Both the position numbers and the translations under genes were made by a program. DNA of 57,328 bases, from contig NZ_LT964679.1 in assembly GCF_900240215.1 (NCBI RefSeq), forward strand, positions 2,001,933 to 2,059,260, given 5' to 3'. Positions 1 through 8,570 of the stretch are shown one piece after another. The DNA is from Raoultibacter timonensis (GTDB taxonomy: Bacteria > Actinomycetota > Coriobacteriia > Coriobacteriales > Eggerthellaceae). The notes beneath the pieces were generated by a model. It made no database searches. It was not told where the DNA came from and worked only from the letters and a program-made list of their open reading frames with translations. Every line of letters starts with the position of its first letter. The first letter of the stretch is position 1.

Positions 1-2030
1 TGAGACTTGCCGTCGTTCCAGTTCTTGACCGGGCGGTAGTACCCGGTGATGCGGCTGTACACCTCAGTCTCCTCATGGCAGCACGGGCACTCGTACACCT
101 CGCCGGCGATATAGCCGTGGTTCTTGCATACCGAATAGGTGGGCGACATGGTGTAGTACGGCAGCTTGTAGTTCTCGGCGATCTTGCGCACGAGCGTGGC
201 GGCGGACCTCCAGTCGGGCAGTTTCTCGCCGAGAAACGCGTGGAACACCGTTCCCGACGTATAGAGCGTCTGGAGCTCGTCTTGCACGTCGAGCGCACTG
301 AAGATGTCTTCGGTATAGCCGACCGGCAGGTGCGAGGAGTTCGTGTAGTAGGGCTTGCCGTTTTCGTTCGCCGTAATGATGTCGGGGAACTGCTCTTTGT
401 CGTGCTTGGCGAAGCGGTACGTGGTGCTTTCGGCCGGCGAGGCCTCGAGATTGTACAGATCGCCGTACTCTTCCTGGTAATCGCTCAAACGCTCGCGCAT
501 GTGGTTGAGCACGTTCTTCGAAAACTCCTGGGCGGCCCTCTGCGTCATATCGGCGCGCAGCCACTTCGCATTCAGGCACGCCTCGTTCATGCCGACGAGC
601 CCGATCGTGGAGAAATGGTTCTCGAACGTGCCGAGATAGCGCTTCGTATACGGATAGAGACCCGCATCGAGCAGTTTTGTGATGACGGTGCGCTTGGTCT
701 TGAGCGAACGCGCCGAGACGTCCATGAGGTGGTCGAGGCGTTGGTAGAAATCGGCTTCGGATTCCGCTTGGTAGGCAATGCGCGGCATGTTGATGGTCAC
801 GACGCCCACCGAACCGGTCGATTCGCCGCTGCCGAAGAACCCGCCCGATTTCTTGCGCAGCTCGCGCAGGTCGAGGCGCAGGCGGCAGCACATGGAGCGC
901 ACGTCGGAGGGCTCCATATCGGAGTTGATGTAATTCGAGAAGTAAGGCGTACCGTATTTGGACGTCATCTCGAACAAAAGCTGGTTGTTCTCGGTCTCCG
1001 ACCAGTCGAAGTCGCGCGTGATCGAGTAGGTGGGAATAGGGTACTGGAACCCGCGCCCGTTCGCGTCGCCTTCGATCATGATCTCGATGAACGCCTTGTT
1101 GACCATGTCCATTTCGCGCTTGCAGTCGCCGTAGGTGAACTCCATGTCCTTGCCGCCCACGATGGCCGGAACGTCTCTCATGTCGGCGGGCACGGTCCAG
1201 TCGAGCGTGATGTTCGAGAAGGGCGCCTGCGTGCCCCAGCGGCTCGGCGTGTTCACGCCGAACACGAACGATTCGATGCACTGCTTGGTTTCCTCGTACG
1301 TAAGGCCATCGGCTTTGACGAACGGCGCGAGGTAGGTGTCGAAGCTCGAGAACGCCTGGGCACCCGCCCATTCGTTCTGCATGATACCGAGGAAGTTGAC
1401 CATCTGGTTGCACAGGCTCGAAAGATGGCTTGCGGGCTTCGAGGTGATCTTTCCCGGAACGCCGCCGAGGCCTTCTTGGATGAGCTGCTTCAGCGACCAG
1501 CCGGCGCAGTACCCCGTGAGCATCGAAAGGTCGTGGAGGTGGATATCGGCGCTGCGATGGGCCTCGGCAACTTCTTGGTCGTATATCTCGGAGAGCCAGT
1601 AGTTGGCCGTGATGGCACCCGAATTCGAAAGGATGAGGCCGCCGACGGAGTAGGTGACCGTGGAGTTCTCCTTCACGCGCCAATCCTCGACGTTCACGTA
1701 GCTGTCGACGATGGCCTTGTAGTCGAGCAGGGTCGCATTCGCGTTGCGCACCTTCTCGCGCTGCTTGCGGTAGAGGATATAGGCCTTGGCAACATCGGCG
1801 TACCCGGCGGTGGAGAGCACCTCCTCGACGCTGTCCTGGATGGTTTCGACATCGACGATGCCGTTTTTGATCTTCGGCTCGAAGTGCGCGGTCACGTTGA
1901 GGGCCAGAAGATCGATGGTTGAGGGATGGTACTGCTTTTCCAACGCGTCGAACGCTTTGGCGATCGCCCCCGAAATCTTCGCGATGTCGAAATCGGAGAT
2001 CTTACCGTCGCGTTTTCTGACCTGGTACAT
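1..2030 (-). CDS. nrdD: Anaerobic (class III) ribonucleoside-triphosphate reductase, 3' end cut by window edge
   Basis: This enzyme reduces ribonucleoside triphosphates to deoxy forms without oxygen, using a glycyl radical. Reading leftward from ATG at 2030, which follows AAGGAG, there are 676 codons and no stop before the edge. The first ~90 residues look like an ATP-cone (YQVRKRDGKISDFDIAKI). The middle has the family signatures HDLSMLTGYC and QLIQEGLGG. Near the C-terminus are a zinc site (CKNHGYIAGEVYECPCC) and the glycyl-radical motif RITGYYRP, so only a few residues should be missing. It is divergent from its activase nrdG across a region with a possible NrdR box. A long antisense open frame over the gene is taken as a codon-bias shadow. 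Confidence 0.96.
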   Translation of the reverse strand, partial: MYQVRKRDGKISDFDIAKISGAIAKAFDALEKQYHPSTIDLLALNVTAHFEPKIKNGIVDVETIQDSVEEVLSTAGYADVAKAYILYRKQREKVRNANATLLDYKAIVDSYVNVEDWRVKENSTVTYSVGGLILSNSGAITANYWLSEIYDQEVAEAHRSADIHLHDLSMLTGYCAGWSLKQLIQEGLGGVPGKITSKPASHLSSLCNQMVNFLGIMQNEWAGAQAFSSFDTYLAPFVKADGLTYEETKQCIESFVFGVNTPSRWGTQAPFSNITLDWTVPADMRDVPAIVGGKDMEFTYGDCKREMDMVNKAFIEIMIEGDANGRGFQYPIPTYSITRDFDWSETENNQLLFEMTSKYGTPYFSNYINSDMEPSDVRSMCCRLRLDLRELRKKSGGFFGSGESTGSVGVVTINMPRIAYQAESEADFYQRLDHLMDVSARSLKTKRTVITKLLDAGLYPYTKRYLGTFENHFSTIGLVGMNEACLNAKWLRADMTQRAAQEFSKNVLNHMRERLSDYQEEYGDLYNLEASPAESTTYRFAKHDKEQFPDIITANENGKPYYTNSSHLPVGYTEDIFSALDVQDELQTLYTSGTVFHAFLGEKLPDWRSAATLVRKIAENYKLPYYTMSPTYSVCKNHGYIAGEVYECPCCHEETEVYSRITGYYRPVKNWNDGKS

Positions 2031-2364
2031 TATGCATGCTCCTTCGTTTTCCTGCCGTATGTGCTGTTTGAAGTATCAGTATCCTAGTCCCGCCTACCGC
2101 ACAAGTCAACGGAAACCTCACCATATCTAGATTCTTTTCTGCGTACGGCAACTACATGTTGTAGTTTATGTTTTTCTCTGAGTATTTTCATCAACGTAGC
2201 GGAAACGGTCGCCCAACGAAAGGCCGACGTACGGCGCCAAACAGCGCGGTCGAGCGACTGTCCTCGCCCGTCAGACCGACCATAGGAGGAAGAGGTTCGC
2301 GATGATCGGCCGGCGCACAGGAGAGGATCGAGCTCTCCTGCCGAAGTGCTACAATCAGGAGACC
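2031..2364. promoter_or_regulatory. Divergent nrdD/nrdG promoter region with candidate NrdR box
   Basis: This 334-base gap separates the divergent genes. AACTACA-TGT-TGTAGTT at 2150-2166 is a perfect 7+7 inverted repeat resembling the NrdR-box type found before ribonucleotide reductase genes. A weaker AT-rich palindrome (ATCTAGAT, 2125-2132) lies about 30 bases away, close to the three-helical-turn spacing of tandem NrdR boxes. No nrdR gene is in the window, so the assignment rests on motif shape and position only. Confidence 0.45.
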
Positions 2365-3069
2365 ATGAGAATATCCGGACTCCAAAAACTCACGCTCCTC
2401 GATTTTCCGGGGAAGACGGCCGCAACGGTATTCGCACCCGCCTGCAACTTCCGCTGTCCGTTCTGCCACAATGCCGAACTGGTAGCCGGCGACGAGAACG
2501 GCGCGTTTCCGTCAATTTCCGAGGACGAGTTCTTCTCGTTTCTCGACAAGCGCCAAGGCCTGCTCGACGGCATCTGCGTCACGGGTGGCGAGCCGCTTTT
2601 GCAGCCGGACATAGCCGCATTCTGCGCTGCGATCAAGCGCCGCGGCTTTGCCGTCAAGCTCGACACCAACGGCAGCTTTCCCGAGAAGCTGCGCGAGCTC
2701 GTCGAAGCCGGTCTGATCGACTACGTTGCCATGGACGTTAAGAACTCCCGTGAACGCTACGCGGAAACCGTCGGCGTCGAGAGGTTCGATATGGCACCCA
2801 TCGAACGCAGCATCTCCTATCTGCTTTCCGGGACGGTACCCTACGAATTCCGCACAACCGTGCTGCGGGAATTCCACGACGGGGAAAGCCTTGTTGCCCT
2901 TGCGCATTGGATCGAGGGCGCCGACTCATGGCATCTGCAGAGCTTCGTCGACTCCGATACGGTACTGGCCGGCGAAGGCGAACTGCACGGTTATGCCGCC
3001 GACGAGCTGCGAGGCTTTCTCCCCGAGCTTCGCACGATCGTGCCGAACGCCGAAGTGCGCGGGGTTTAG
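2365..3069 (+). CDS. nrdG: Anaerobic ribonucleotide reductase activating protein (radical SAM)
   Basis: This radical-SAM enzyme generates the glycyl radical on NrdD. The CxxxCxxC iron-sulfur motif lies in CNFRCPFCHN near residue 27, after the family-typical MRISGLQKLTLLDFPGK start. TGGEPLLQPD is the glycine-rich SAM-binding GGEP motif. The protein is 234 residues. ATG at 2365 follows AGGAGA and matches the usual N-terminus. An in-frame ATG at 2302 behind AGGAGG would add 21 residues of no recognised character and is less likely. The gene is divergent from nrdD, which fits joint anaerobic control. Confidence 0.93.
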   Translation: MRISGLQKLTLLDFPGKTAATVFAPACNFRCPFCHNAELVAGDENGAFPSISEDEFFSFLDKRQGLLDGICVTGGEPLLQPDIAAFCAAIKRRGFAVKLDTNGSFPEKLRELVEAGLIDYVAMDVKNSRERYAETVGVERFDMAPIERSISYLLSGTVPYEFRTTVLREFHDGESLVALAHWIEGADSWHLQSFVDSDTVLAGEGELHGYAADELRGFLPELRTIVPNAEVRGV

Positions 3070-3076
3070 CGCCAGC

Positions 3077-3325
3077 TCAATCCTTCCAAGCCCACCACTT
3101 GAGCTTTTCGGGATCGGGCTGCTCGGTCTCGGCGAAGTAGACGGCCTCGCGGTATACGTAGAGGCAGCACCGGTCAGCCGAACCCCCGTGCACGATGCAA
3201 TCGCGAGCGTAAAGCTCTTCCGGATCGGCTCCAGCCAGATCCTCAACGCACTCGATGCCGATTGCTCGCAAGCGAGCTTCCATATTGGGTCCGACACCCG
3301 GAATGACTTTCAGGTCAATCGCCAT
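3077..3325 (-). CDS. Small helix-hairpin-helix protein (Cdd1/'pathogenicity locus' family)
   Basis: This 82-residue protein has the pattern of the Cdd1-like family: an N-terminal helix-hairpin-helix (LKVIPGVGPNMEARLRAIG), then DLAGADPEELY, DRCCLYVYREAVYFA and a tryptophan-rich C-terminus (KLKWWAWKD). Helix-hairpin-helix units usually bind DNA or RNA without sequence preference, but the role of this family is unknown. The stop lies 7 bases from the convergent nrdG stop. The start at 3325 is only 33 bases below the DUF3795 gene stop, so the two could be cotranscribed. Confidence 0.85.
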   Translation of the reverse strand: MAIDLKVIPGVGPNMEARLRAIGIECVEDLAGADPEELYARDCIVHGGSADRCCLYVYREAVYFAETEQPDPEKLKWWAWKD

Positions 3326-3358
3326 AGCGCACTTCCTCTCATCGTCTGCCGCCGAAGC

Positions 3359-3775
3359 CTACCTCGAGCCTACCGCATGCCCGCATTCGCTGCACACGCC
3401 CCGATGCTGCGACACCGCTCCCCTGCCGCACGAGGTGCACGACCAGCGCTCGCGCTCTTCGCGCATGAACGCATCGAGACCGACGGCGCGAGCCCTCACT
3501 AGATTGCCGACTGGGCTCACGCCGTACTTTTTGTAGTTGCGCTCCATACGTTTGCTTTCGGGGCAGGGAAATTCTGCACATTCGAAGCAGCGGGCAATTC
3601 CCTTGCCCTCGCAGCACTCCTTGATAAAGCATGTTCGACAATGCCCCGGCTTGCCCTCGTCGCCCGCAAGGCATCCGCAACACGGTTTTTTCGCCGCAAG
3701 GTGCTTATAGCACGCAAAGCAATTCACGCCGCAGGGAGCCAAAAGGCTCGAATCGATGTGCTCGGGCACGCGCAT
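3359..3775 (-). CDS. DUF3795-type cysteine-rich protein
   Basis: This 138-residue soluble protein is rich in cysteine. It has the DUF3795 N-terminal pattern (SSLLAPCGVNCFACYKHLA), then CCGCLAG, CRTCFIKECC and CFECAEFPC. A short C-terminal zinc-ribbon-like CTSCG...CSECG follows. The cysteine pairs suggest metal or iron-sulfur binding. The family has no established function. The next upstream feature is parS. Confidence 0.82.
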   Translation of the reverse strand: MRVPEHIDSSLLAPCGVNCFACYKHLAAKKPCCGCLAGDEGKPGHCRTCFIKECCEGKGIARCFECAEFPCPESKRMERNYKKYGVSPVGNLVRARAVGLDAFMREERERWSCTSCGRGAVSQHRGVCSECGHAVGSR

Positions 3776-3836
3776 GGGGCTCCTCCGATTCCTCGGATCG
3801 ACGTCAATGATCGTAGTATATCAAAAAACGAACAGA

Positions 3837-3852
3837 TGTTTCACGTGAAACA
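3837..3852. other. parS: parS centromere site (ParB binding)
   Basis: TGTTTCACGTGAAACA is a perfect match to the bacterial chromosomal parS consensus TGTTnCACGTGAAACA. It extends to the 20-base palindrome GATGTTTCACGTGAAACATC at 3835-3854. It lies in the gap between the DUF3795 gene and the 3' end of the MATE gene, not inside a reading frame. ParB proteins load and spread from such sites, which cluster around oriC. No parA or parB gene is in the window. Confidence 0.92.
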
Positions 3853-3924
3853 TCGCCTATCGCGTGGGGTCGAGCCGCTACGTGGTCGTTGGAGCGGCGC
3901 TCATCATGTGCGCCTGCGAGATCG

Positions 3925-5295
3925 TCACCGCTTCGTATCCGGCGGATTCGCCAACCTTACCTTCCACGTTCCCCGCAGGTAATACGCCCACCCGACGAGC
4001 ACCGGCAGCACGGGCGAGAGCGCCTGGGCAAGATAGACGCCGACGAACCCCATGCCGAACACGGTACCGAGCACCCACGCAAGCCCGAATCGGATTGCCA
4101 CCGCATCGAGAACCGCATTCACGAGCGCGAGGTTGGGCGAACCCGAACCGAGCGCAAACGAATCGAAGCAGTACATAAGCGCGTAGAAAGCCGAGTTGAC
4201 CGAACAGGTTATACGCAAATAGAGCACCGTCGTCTCAATCGCCTCAGTGCCCGATGCGCCGAACAGCAGGGCAAGATCGTAGGCGAACGCCTGGGTCGCC
4301 ACTGCGATGAGCGCGATAATCGCCACCGAGATACCGCAGCTCGCCCGAACGATCGAGCGCATTCTTTCCACCCGCTGCGCACCGGCATTCTGGCTTGCCA
4401 TGGCCGTTACCGCCTGTCCCATTGCCCAACAGGGCAATCCGGCGAACGTGCTGATCTTGAGGCCTATGCCCGAAGCGGCGGCAACATCGGTGCCGTAGGC
4501 GTTCAGCATGCCGGTCACGAGCAGGTACGATATATTCACGACGATCATCTGAGACGCCGAAGGAACGCCCACCTTCAGCACTTCCGCCGCGCTGCGGGCG
4601 AACGCGCGGCCGAACCCGAAGCGAGGCCGAGCAGACGGATGGCGGGCGAAAAGGTGCCGAAGCGCCAAGGCGCACGATAGCGCCTGCGCGATAACGGTCG
4701 CCCATGCGGCACCCGCTACCTCCCAACCGAGCACCCCGACGAATGCGATGTCGAGCACGACGTTCACGACCGAGGCCACAGCGATGAACGCGAGCGGTCC
4801 GCGCGCATCGCCGAGCGCCCTCATGAGGGAACACGCCGCATTGTATCCGAATGTGAAAATCGAGCCTGCGCTTACGATGACCATGTACGACACCGCTTCG
4901 TCGAGCGACGGACCCGGAACGCCGAGCGCCGTAAACACCGGCAACGCGAACATGATGCCGGGTACGGTGACGGCAAGCGCGCACAGCGCCGATAGGACGA
5001 ACACCGCCGCCGATGCGGTTCTCTGACCCGCAGCATCGCCCGCCCCTTTGCAGCGAGCGAGGACGACGGTCCCGCCGCCTGTCATGCCGATGGCGAACGA
5101 GCCGATGCAGAACGAGATCATCGAAGCGTTGCTGATGGCGACGAGCCCGTCGTTGCCCATCACCTGACCGACGACGATCATATCGGCTGCTTGATAGCAG
5201 TATTGCAGAATGTTGGCCGCCAAGAGCGGCAGTCCGAACTTGATAAGATGTTTAACGACGGACCCCTGCGTGAAGTCCTGTTCTCTTGATTCCAT
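3925..5295 (-). CDS. MATE family multidrug/metabolite efflux transporter
   Basis: This 456-residue polytopic membrane protein has about twelve hydrophobic segments. Its opening (QGSVVKHLIKFGLPLLAANILQYCYQAADMIVVGQ region) and the GLKISTFAGLP and MASQNAGAQ motifs are typical of MATE exporters, which expel organic cations or drugs using Na+ or H+ gradients. ATG at 5295 follows GAGGAG. The longer open frame to 5400 would read through an upstream terminator hairpin and is rejected. The substrate cannot be inferred. A terminator-like hairpin directly upstream suggests attenuation. Confidence 0.9.
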   Translation of the reverse strand: MESREQDFTQGSVVKHLIKFGLPLLAANILQYCYQAADMIVVGQVMGNDGLVAISNASMISFCIGSFAIGMTGGGTVVLARCKGAGDAAGQRTASAAVFVLSALCALAVTVPGIMFALPVFTALGVPGPSLDEAVSYMVIVSAGSIFTFGYNAACSLMRALGDARGPLAFIAVASVVNVVLDIAFVGVLGWEVAGAAWATVIAQALSCALALRHLFARHPSARPRFGFGRAFARSAAEVLKVGVPSASQMIVVNISYLLVTGMLNAYGTDVAAASGIGLKISTFAGLPCWAMGQAVTAMASQNAGAQRVERMRSIVRASCGISVAIIALIAVATQAFAYDLALLFGASGTEAIETTVLYLRITCSVNSAFYALMYCFDSFALGSGSPNLALVNAVLDAVAIRFGLAWVLGTVFGMGFVGVYLAQALSPVLPVLVGWAYYLRGTWKVRLANPPDTKR

Positions 5296-5782
5296 ATCTC
5301 TCCTCGAAACGAAAAAGCCGTAGACGGAACACCATCTACGGCCTCGAGGTTCGATGCATCGAAATCCGACGGATCCCCATGCGCAACGCGGATAGCCCAT
5401 TGCCGCACAGAGTCACCGCACACGATGCGCGGTATCGGCATACATGCCGTATCGGTTTCGATGAGAAAGGACAGGCGATTCGCCTATCCGGCAAGCCCTG
5501 CGCGATGTCCCATCATATCCATCTGCACAGAGCACGGCCAATGCAAAGCTTCATAGCTCTTCCGATCGAGTAGCACCAATAGAACCAACACGCCTTCGGG
5601 AACGCCGGCTTCCACTTTCCGGGAACGCACCCGCATGGCGGTCGAGACGCCCACGCGGCAGCGGGCGCAACTCCACAAAACCGAATCCGAGCATGACGCA
5701 TTCCGGAATGCGAAGACGAGCGCTATTCTACCGCATCGTCCGCAATTGGCAAGTACGGCGACAGCGCTTCCGCCACCGACGG
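5296..5782 (-). promoter_or_regulatory. Structured leader region upstream of the MATE gene, no gene seen
   Basis: This 487-base stretch precedes the MATE gene and follows the ArsA operon. I see no plausible coding region. It ends in an intrinsic terminator next to the MATE Shine-Dalgarno. Upstream are further hairpins: CGGCAT/ATGCCG around 5433-5447, CGATGCATCG around 5352-5361 and CCTCGAGG around 5342-5349, the last abutting the terminator stem. This arrangement fits an attenuation leader or riboswitch. I could not match it to a known class (SAM, FMN, cobalamin, glycine and guanidine core motifs were not evident). Confidence 0.4.
5312..5342 (-). terminator. Intrinsic terminator/attenuator just upstream of MATE start
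   Basis: On the minus strand GCCGTAGA (5342-5335) pairs with TCTACGGC (5324-5317) around a 10-base loop, followed by TTTTT (5316-5312). The T-run ends 17 bases before the MATE start codon, so transcription reaching the gene from upstream must pass it. Confidence 0.75.
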
Positions 5783-6964
5783 TCAACGTTTTGGCGTGCA
5801 GGCCCGAGCGAACGAGACGATCAGCGCCCCATCCTTATAGCGGGCACCCGCAACCTCACGCCCGCGAAGGCATGCGGGCAGCGCGACACGGCGCGTTTGG
5901 TTTGCGAGCGATACGATCAAATGATCTCCGTCTTGCAGCAAGCCCAAATCCCGTTTGTCGAAAAACGGGACAGCGAGCGAAAGCTCGTATCCATCGGTCG
6001 TCTCGCACAGCTCGATCGCACAAGACCGCGCGAGCACTTCGGCAGGGTCGATGCCGCCGTACAGATCACCCGCCGCCTCCCGCAGGTTCGCCACCCCACG
6101 CAACTCACCATGGCGAAGCGCCAGACGCAGGATAGGCACGTCGACGAACGCCTCCCCGATCTCATAGAGCGACGTTCGCTGCAGCTCGGTCCACCGATCG
6201 AAGTAGCCCGCCAGCGCATCTTCGGGATAGAGCCTGTTCACGATCACGGCATCCACGTTATACCCGTAGAGCGAGAGCCACGAATAGGCTCGCTTCGCCT
6301 CCTTGACGACGATGCGCTCGGCGGTCGTGACGACGCGCAAGCTCACCCGATCGTGATCGACCAGCAGAGCGCGAAGGCGTTCGAGCCGACCGACAAGGGC
6401 CGCCACCTCATCGAACAGCTCGTCTTCGGGCATGGGTATCTTCATAACGCCCTCGATGACCGGGCGGCCCACCTTGAGCGCGGCGCGCTTCATCGGAAGC
6501 ATGTCCTCGATGAACGATCCGAGGCGCTCGGGGTACTTGAGCAGCGAAAGCGTCTCGCCCGTCGGCGCGCAGTCGACGACGAGCACGTCGTAGAGTCCGC
6601 TGTCTTCGATATCGAGAACGGCCAGCAGGGCGAAGAGCTCTTCGAGTCCGGGAAACACCAGCAGCTCGTCCGCTTCGATGCCGTCTTCCGCATGGCTCGT
6701 CATGAGCAGCCGAAGGTATTCCTGCATGCGACCCCATGCAGCGCGGCCCGCAACCACCGGGTCTATCTCAAGCGCCCAAAGGTTCTCTGAGACTTCGACG
6801 GCTTCGCTTCCAACGGGCACGTCGAGCGCATCGCCGAGGCTATGGGCCGCATCGGTACTCGCGACAAGCACGCGTTTACCCCGTTCGGCCAGATGGATCG
6901 CCGTTGCAGCAGCGACACAGGTTTTCCCCACGCCGCCCTTACCCGTATAAAGGATGATTCTCAT
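5783..6964 (-). CDS. ArsA-family ATPase (second copy of pair)
   Basis: This 393-residue soluble P-loop ATPase has the deviant Walker A GKGGVGKT near residue 9, the switch motif STDAAHS near residue 41 and the VVDCAPTGETL block near residue 148. The family includes arsenite-pump ATPases and the Get3 membrane-protein chaperones. No arsB, arsC or arsR is nearby, so an arsenic role is not supported. A C-terminal small beta domain (SLAVPFFDKRDL...VSLANQTRRVALP) is shared with the upstream copy. It is last in a MarR-ArsA-small protein-ArsA array; ATP-dependent handling of a hydrophobic or tail-anchored client is possible but speculative. Confidence 0.9.
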   Translation of the reverse strand: MRIILYTGKGGVGKTCVAAATAIHLAERGKRVLVASTDAAHSLGDALDVPVGSEAVEVSENLWALEIDPVVAGRAAWGRMQEYLRLLMTSHAEDGIEADELLVFPGLEELFALLAVLDIEDSGLYDVLVVDCAPTGETLSLLKYPERLGSFIEDMLPMKRAALKVGRPVIEGVMKIPMPEDELFDEVAALVGRLERLRALLVDHDRVSLRVVTTAERIVVKEAKRAYSWLSLYGYNVDAVIVNRLYPEDALAGYFDRWTELQRTSLYEIGEAFVDVPILRLALRHGELRGVANLREAAGDLYGGIDPAEVLARSCAIELCETTDGYELSLAVPFFDKRDLGLLQDGDHLIVSLANQTRRVALPACLRGREVAGARYKDGALIVSFARACTPKR

Positions 6965-6979
6965 AGCGTATCTTCCGAT

Positions 6980-7234
6980 CTACTCGATGGGAATGGATTG
7001 CATGCCGGAGCGGGAGCTTCGCTTCGCCGAGACGGCCGCGCTACCCTCGCATGCGCCCGGCGACGCGCTCCGAGAAGGAGCATGCGAGCCGTCGAGCACA
7101 TTGAGCGCGGCTGCCGAGCACGCGCGCACGACAGCCGCGGCAGCAAGGCGGGCTTCGGGTGGCACGAGCAGGGCCATCGCCTGCGCTTCCAAGCGCTTTG
7201 CCTGCAGCATCTTCTCAACGAAATCAGCGTTCAT
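6980..7234 (-). CDS. Small protein between the two ArsA ATPases
   Basis: This frame of 84 residues starts MNADFVEKMLQAKRLEAQA, overlaps the upstream ArsA stop by 11 bases and ends 15 bases before the next ArsA gene. That spacing suggests translational coupling and a role with the ATPases. The N-terminal half is a predicted helical segment rich in alanine; the C-terminal half is Ser/Ala rich and low in complexity. I recognise no family. An upstream in-frame ATG at 7258 is less likely. Confidence 0.6.
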   Translation of the reverse strand: MNADFVEKMLQAKRLEAQAMALLVPPEARLAAAAVVRACSAAALNVLDGSHAPSRSASPGACEGSAAVSAKRSSRSGMQSIPIE

Positions 7235-8396
7235 CGCGCGCCTCCTGATCGAACTCAACGGTCAACAGCCCGTCTTCGAGTTTCGCCCTTGCAACCTCTG
7301 CGCCTGCAAGCACATTCGGCAGCGGAAGGCATCGGGTAAACCCGCCGATGCGCACGGCGAGATCGGCGCCGGCACGATACAGCTCGAGCGAGCCCTTCTC
7401 GGCAAGCGGAACGAACAGGCTCAAACGCCAACCGCTTTCGGTTTTTTCGTAGCGCTCGTGCTCGACGTTCGGCGCTTGCTCGAACGTCGATTCGTCGGGC
7501 ATGGCTTCGGATAGACGGCGGATGCCCGCAACGCCGCAGATATCGGTCTCGTACCAGGGCACCTGCGCCATGGGCACCTCGGCGAACACGTGCTCGAGCC
7601 CTTCGATACAACGATGCTGGATATCAGCCCATTCGCAGAAAAACCCCGTCGTCGCCTCGACGGGCAGTACGCGGTTGACGATCACCCCGTCAACGCGGTA
7701 TCCGAACAGGTTCAGATAGAGATAGTTGCGCTTCGTCTCCTCTACCACCATCTTCTCGGGCAGCGTAACCACACGTACGGTGGTTTTCTCGCCGTCTTTC
7801 AGAAGCGCTTGAAGATCGAGGAGGCGCGCATAGAGCCGCTCGATGTCGGACATCGCATGTTTATCGGGAAGCTCTACTTTGAGGATCTTCTTCGAAACGG
7901 GCGAGAGCACGCGCACTGCGACCTTCCCGATCGGGAGCCATTTCTCCACATACCAGCTCAACAATTCTGGAAACTTGAGCAGGGCAAGCGTTTCTCCCGT
8001 CGGCGCGCAATCGACGACGATCGAGTCGTATTCTCCGCTTTCGGCGTAGTCTATCAGTTTGAGGAGGGAGAACAGGCCGTCGAAACCCGGCAGGGAAAAC
8101 GGTACCTCATCGGCCGCTCCTATGCTGCCCATCATCGACGTAATGCCGCGCACCATGTCGCCGTACTCGGTTTCCATGATGCGATCGGCATCGAGCTCGA
8201 TTGCATCGAGGTTTTCGACAACGTGTACGATATCGGGTCCGATCCGACGATCGAGCACATCCCCGATGCTGTGCGCCGCATCGGTGCTCACCACAAGCGT
8301 CCTCGACCCGCGCGAAGCCGAACCCCACGCGCAGGCGGCAGCAACGCTCGTCTTGCCAACACCCCCCTTGCCGGTGAAAATTCGTATGCGCGTCAT
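7224..8396 (-). CDS. ArsA-family ATPase (first copy of pair)
   Basis: This 390-residue P-loop ATPase has GKGGVGKT near residue 9, STDAAHS near residue 40 and IVVDCAPTGETLALLKFPE near residue 150, the same layout as the downstream copy. The two probably work as a heteromeric pair, as the two halves of ArsA do. Possible MarR-type repeats lie just before the start (8419-8443), and the marR gene is immediately upstream on the same strand. No arsenic-resistance partners are visible. Confidence 0.9.
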   Translation of the reverse strand: MTRIRIFTGKGGVGKTSVAAACAWGSASRGSRTLVVSTDAAHSIGDVLDRRIGPDIVHVVENLDAIELDADRIMETEYGDMVRGITSMMGSIGAADEVPFSLPGFDGLFSLLKLIDYAESGEYDSIVVDCAPTGETLALLKFPELLSWYVEKWLPIGKVAVRVLSPVSKKILKVELPDKHAMSDIERLYARLLDLQALLKDGEKTTVRVVTLPEKMVVEETKRNYLYLNLFGYRVDGVIVNRVLPVEATTGFFCEWADIQHRCIEGLEHVFAEVPMAQVPWYETDICGVAGIRRLSEAMPDESTFEQAPNVEHERYEKTESGWRLSLFVPLAEKGSLELYRAGADLAVRIGGFTRCLPLPNVLAGAEVARAKLEDGLLTVEFDQEARDER

Positions 8397-8418
8397 GCTC
8401 GCTCCTTACTTCTTTCAT

Positions 8419-8443
8419 CGAATTATTCTTTACTCGAACTATT
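8419..8443. promoter_or_regulatory. Possible MarR operator before the ArsA operon
   Basis: CGAATTATT (8419-8427) and CGAACTATT (8435-8443) are direct repeats in the ArsA promoter region. Related CGAAGTAAT and CGAAGTATT copies precede the adjacent marR gene. The spacing differs (16 versus 22 bases), so this is a suggestion only. Confidence 0.4.
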
Positions 8444-8570
8444 TTCCTGAGAAAAACGGCGTCGCCGCCGCTCTTCTGACTGCACCTGAAACCCGCGCGT
8501 ACCGACCCGGTCGCATTCGGCTCGCAATCGGCAAGCGCTGCCCGATAGGAGTACCGCCTTGCTCGCCTGC

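Noticed and set aside
75..1922. Long plus-strand open frame opposite nrdD
   Set aside because: It is antisense to an unmistakable nrdD, has no ribosome-binding site and reads as Arg/Val/Glu-rich sequence typical of a codon-bias shadow. The same holds for the long frames opposite nhaA, glmU, the flavoprotein 1 gene and the haem genes.
2302..2364. Upstream ATG of nrdG behind AGGAGG
   Set aside because: The extra 21 residues do not resemble the NrdG N-terminus, and ATG at 2365 has its own AGGAGA.
5555..5567. AGCTCTTCCGATC resembles part of a sequencing adapter
   Set aside because: Only 12-13 bases match and the next base departs from the adapter. The flanks read as normal chromosomal sequence, so chance is more likely than contamination.
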